Shown here: piece by piece, positions 5,419-5,431 of the stretch
Numbering within the stretch: the first letter of the stretch is position 1
How the letters are laid out: every line of letters starts with the position of its first letter
From: an uncultured Clostridium sp.
Lineage (GTDB): Bacteria; Bacillota; Clostridia; Clostridiales; Clostridiaceae
Reading direction: 5' to 3'
DNA length: 5,431 nucleotides
Assembly (NCBI GenBank): GCA_934746785.1
Contig: CAKVFO010000192.1
Span: forward strand, 1 to 5,431
The notes under the pieces: generated by a model
The model's database searches: none
Told to the model about the DNA's origin: nothing
What the model saw: only the letters and a program-made list of their open reading frames with translations
Position numbers and translations under genes: made by a program

Positions 5419-5425
5419 CTATAAT
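5397..5425 (+). promoter_or_regulatory. extended -10 promoter facing out of the window
   Basis: TGCTATAAT (5417-5425) is an exact extended -10 element. TTGTAT (5397-5402), with the TTG half of a -35, lies at exactly 17 bases. Transcription would start near 5432, just past the edge, so it should serve a plus-strand gene outside the window. This is the best-formed promoter in the window. Confidence 0.6.
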
Positions 5426-5431
5426 TAACAC

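Noticed and set aside
5321..5425. Plus-strand open frame through the GC-rich island (peptide with CFNKVDSCAKK)
   Set aside because: It has only a TTG start option with no ribosome binding site. It ends inside the promoter-like TATAAT, and the peptide is less protein-like than the minus-strand reading.
1..5431. CRISPR array, tRNA, rRNA, or insertion sequence with transposase
   Set aside because: No regularly spaced direct repeats, cloverleaf arms, rRNA-like blocks or transposase motifs were seen on either strand.

Overview
The window is AT-rich (roughly one third G+C by eye). It has strong GGAGG-type ribosome binding sites, heavy use of ATA and AGA codons and intrinsic terminators with long T runs. 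Together these point to a low-GC Gram-positive anaerobe, most likely Clostridium or a close relative; the genus is inferred from style, not from a match.

The core (about 466-5197) is one complete BMP-type nucleoside ABC importer, arranged like Bacillus subtilis nupNOPQ (yufNOPQ). It holds a PnrA/BmpA-like substrate-binding lipoprotein (466-1563), a double-NBD ATPase of the RbsA/YufO type (1652-3190) and two inner-membrane permeases (3180-4259 and 4253-5197). The lipoprotein is expected to capture a nucleoside outside the cell and deliver it to the permease pair, while the ATPase powers import for salvage. The last three genes overlap by 11 and 7 bases and are probably translationally coupled. 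The lipoprotein gene is separated from them by a compact GC-rich terminator (1577-1602) that is followed at once by a perfect TATAAT. This should give more binding protein than transporter, possibly with a second promoter for the transporter genes. A strong terminator at 5210-5247 closes the operon.

The left flank (3-200) is the C-terminal 65 codons of an unidentified gene, followed by about 265 bases of very AT-rich leader. The leader holds a possible promoter and a perfect 11-bp palindrome just before the first ribosome binding site. No purine riboswitch was found there.

The right flank (5248-5431) has no intact gene. It holds a minus-strand open stretch of 43 codons with protein-like composition but no start codon or ribosome binding site. 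Within it is a locally GC-rich nested inverted repeat (5342-5387). At the very end, on the plus strand, is a textbook extended -10 promoter (TGCTATAAT, 5417-5425) for a gene beyond the window.

The main content is a known transporter family. I do not see a convincing new system; the least explained part is the right flank.
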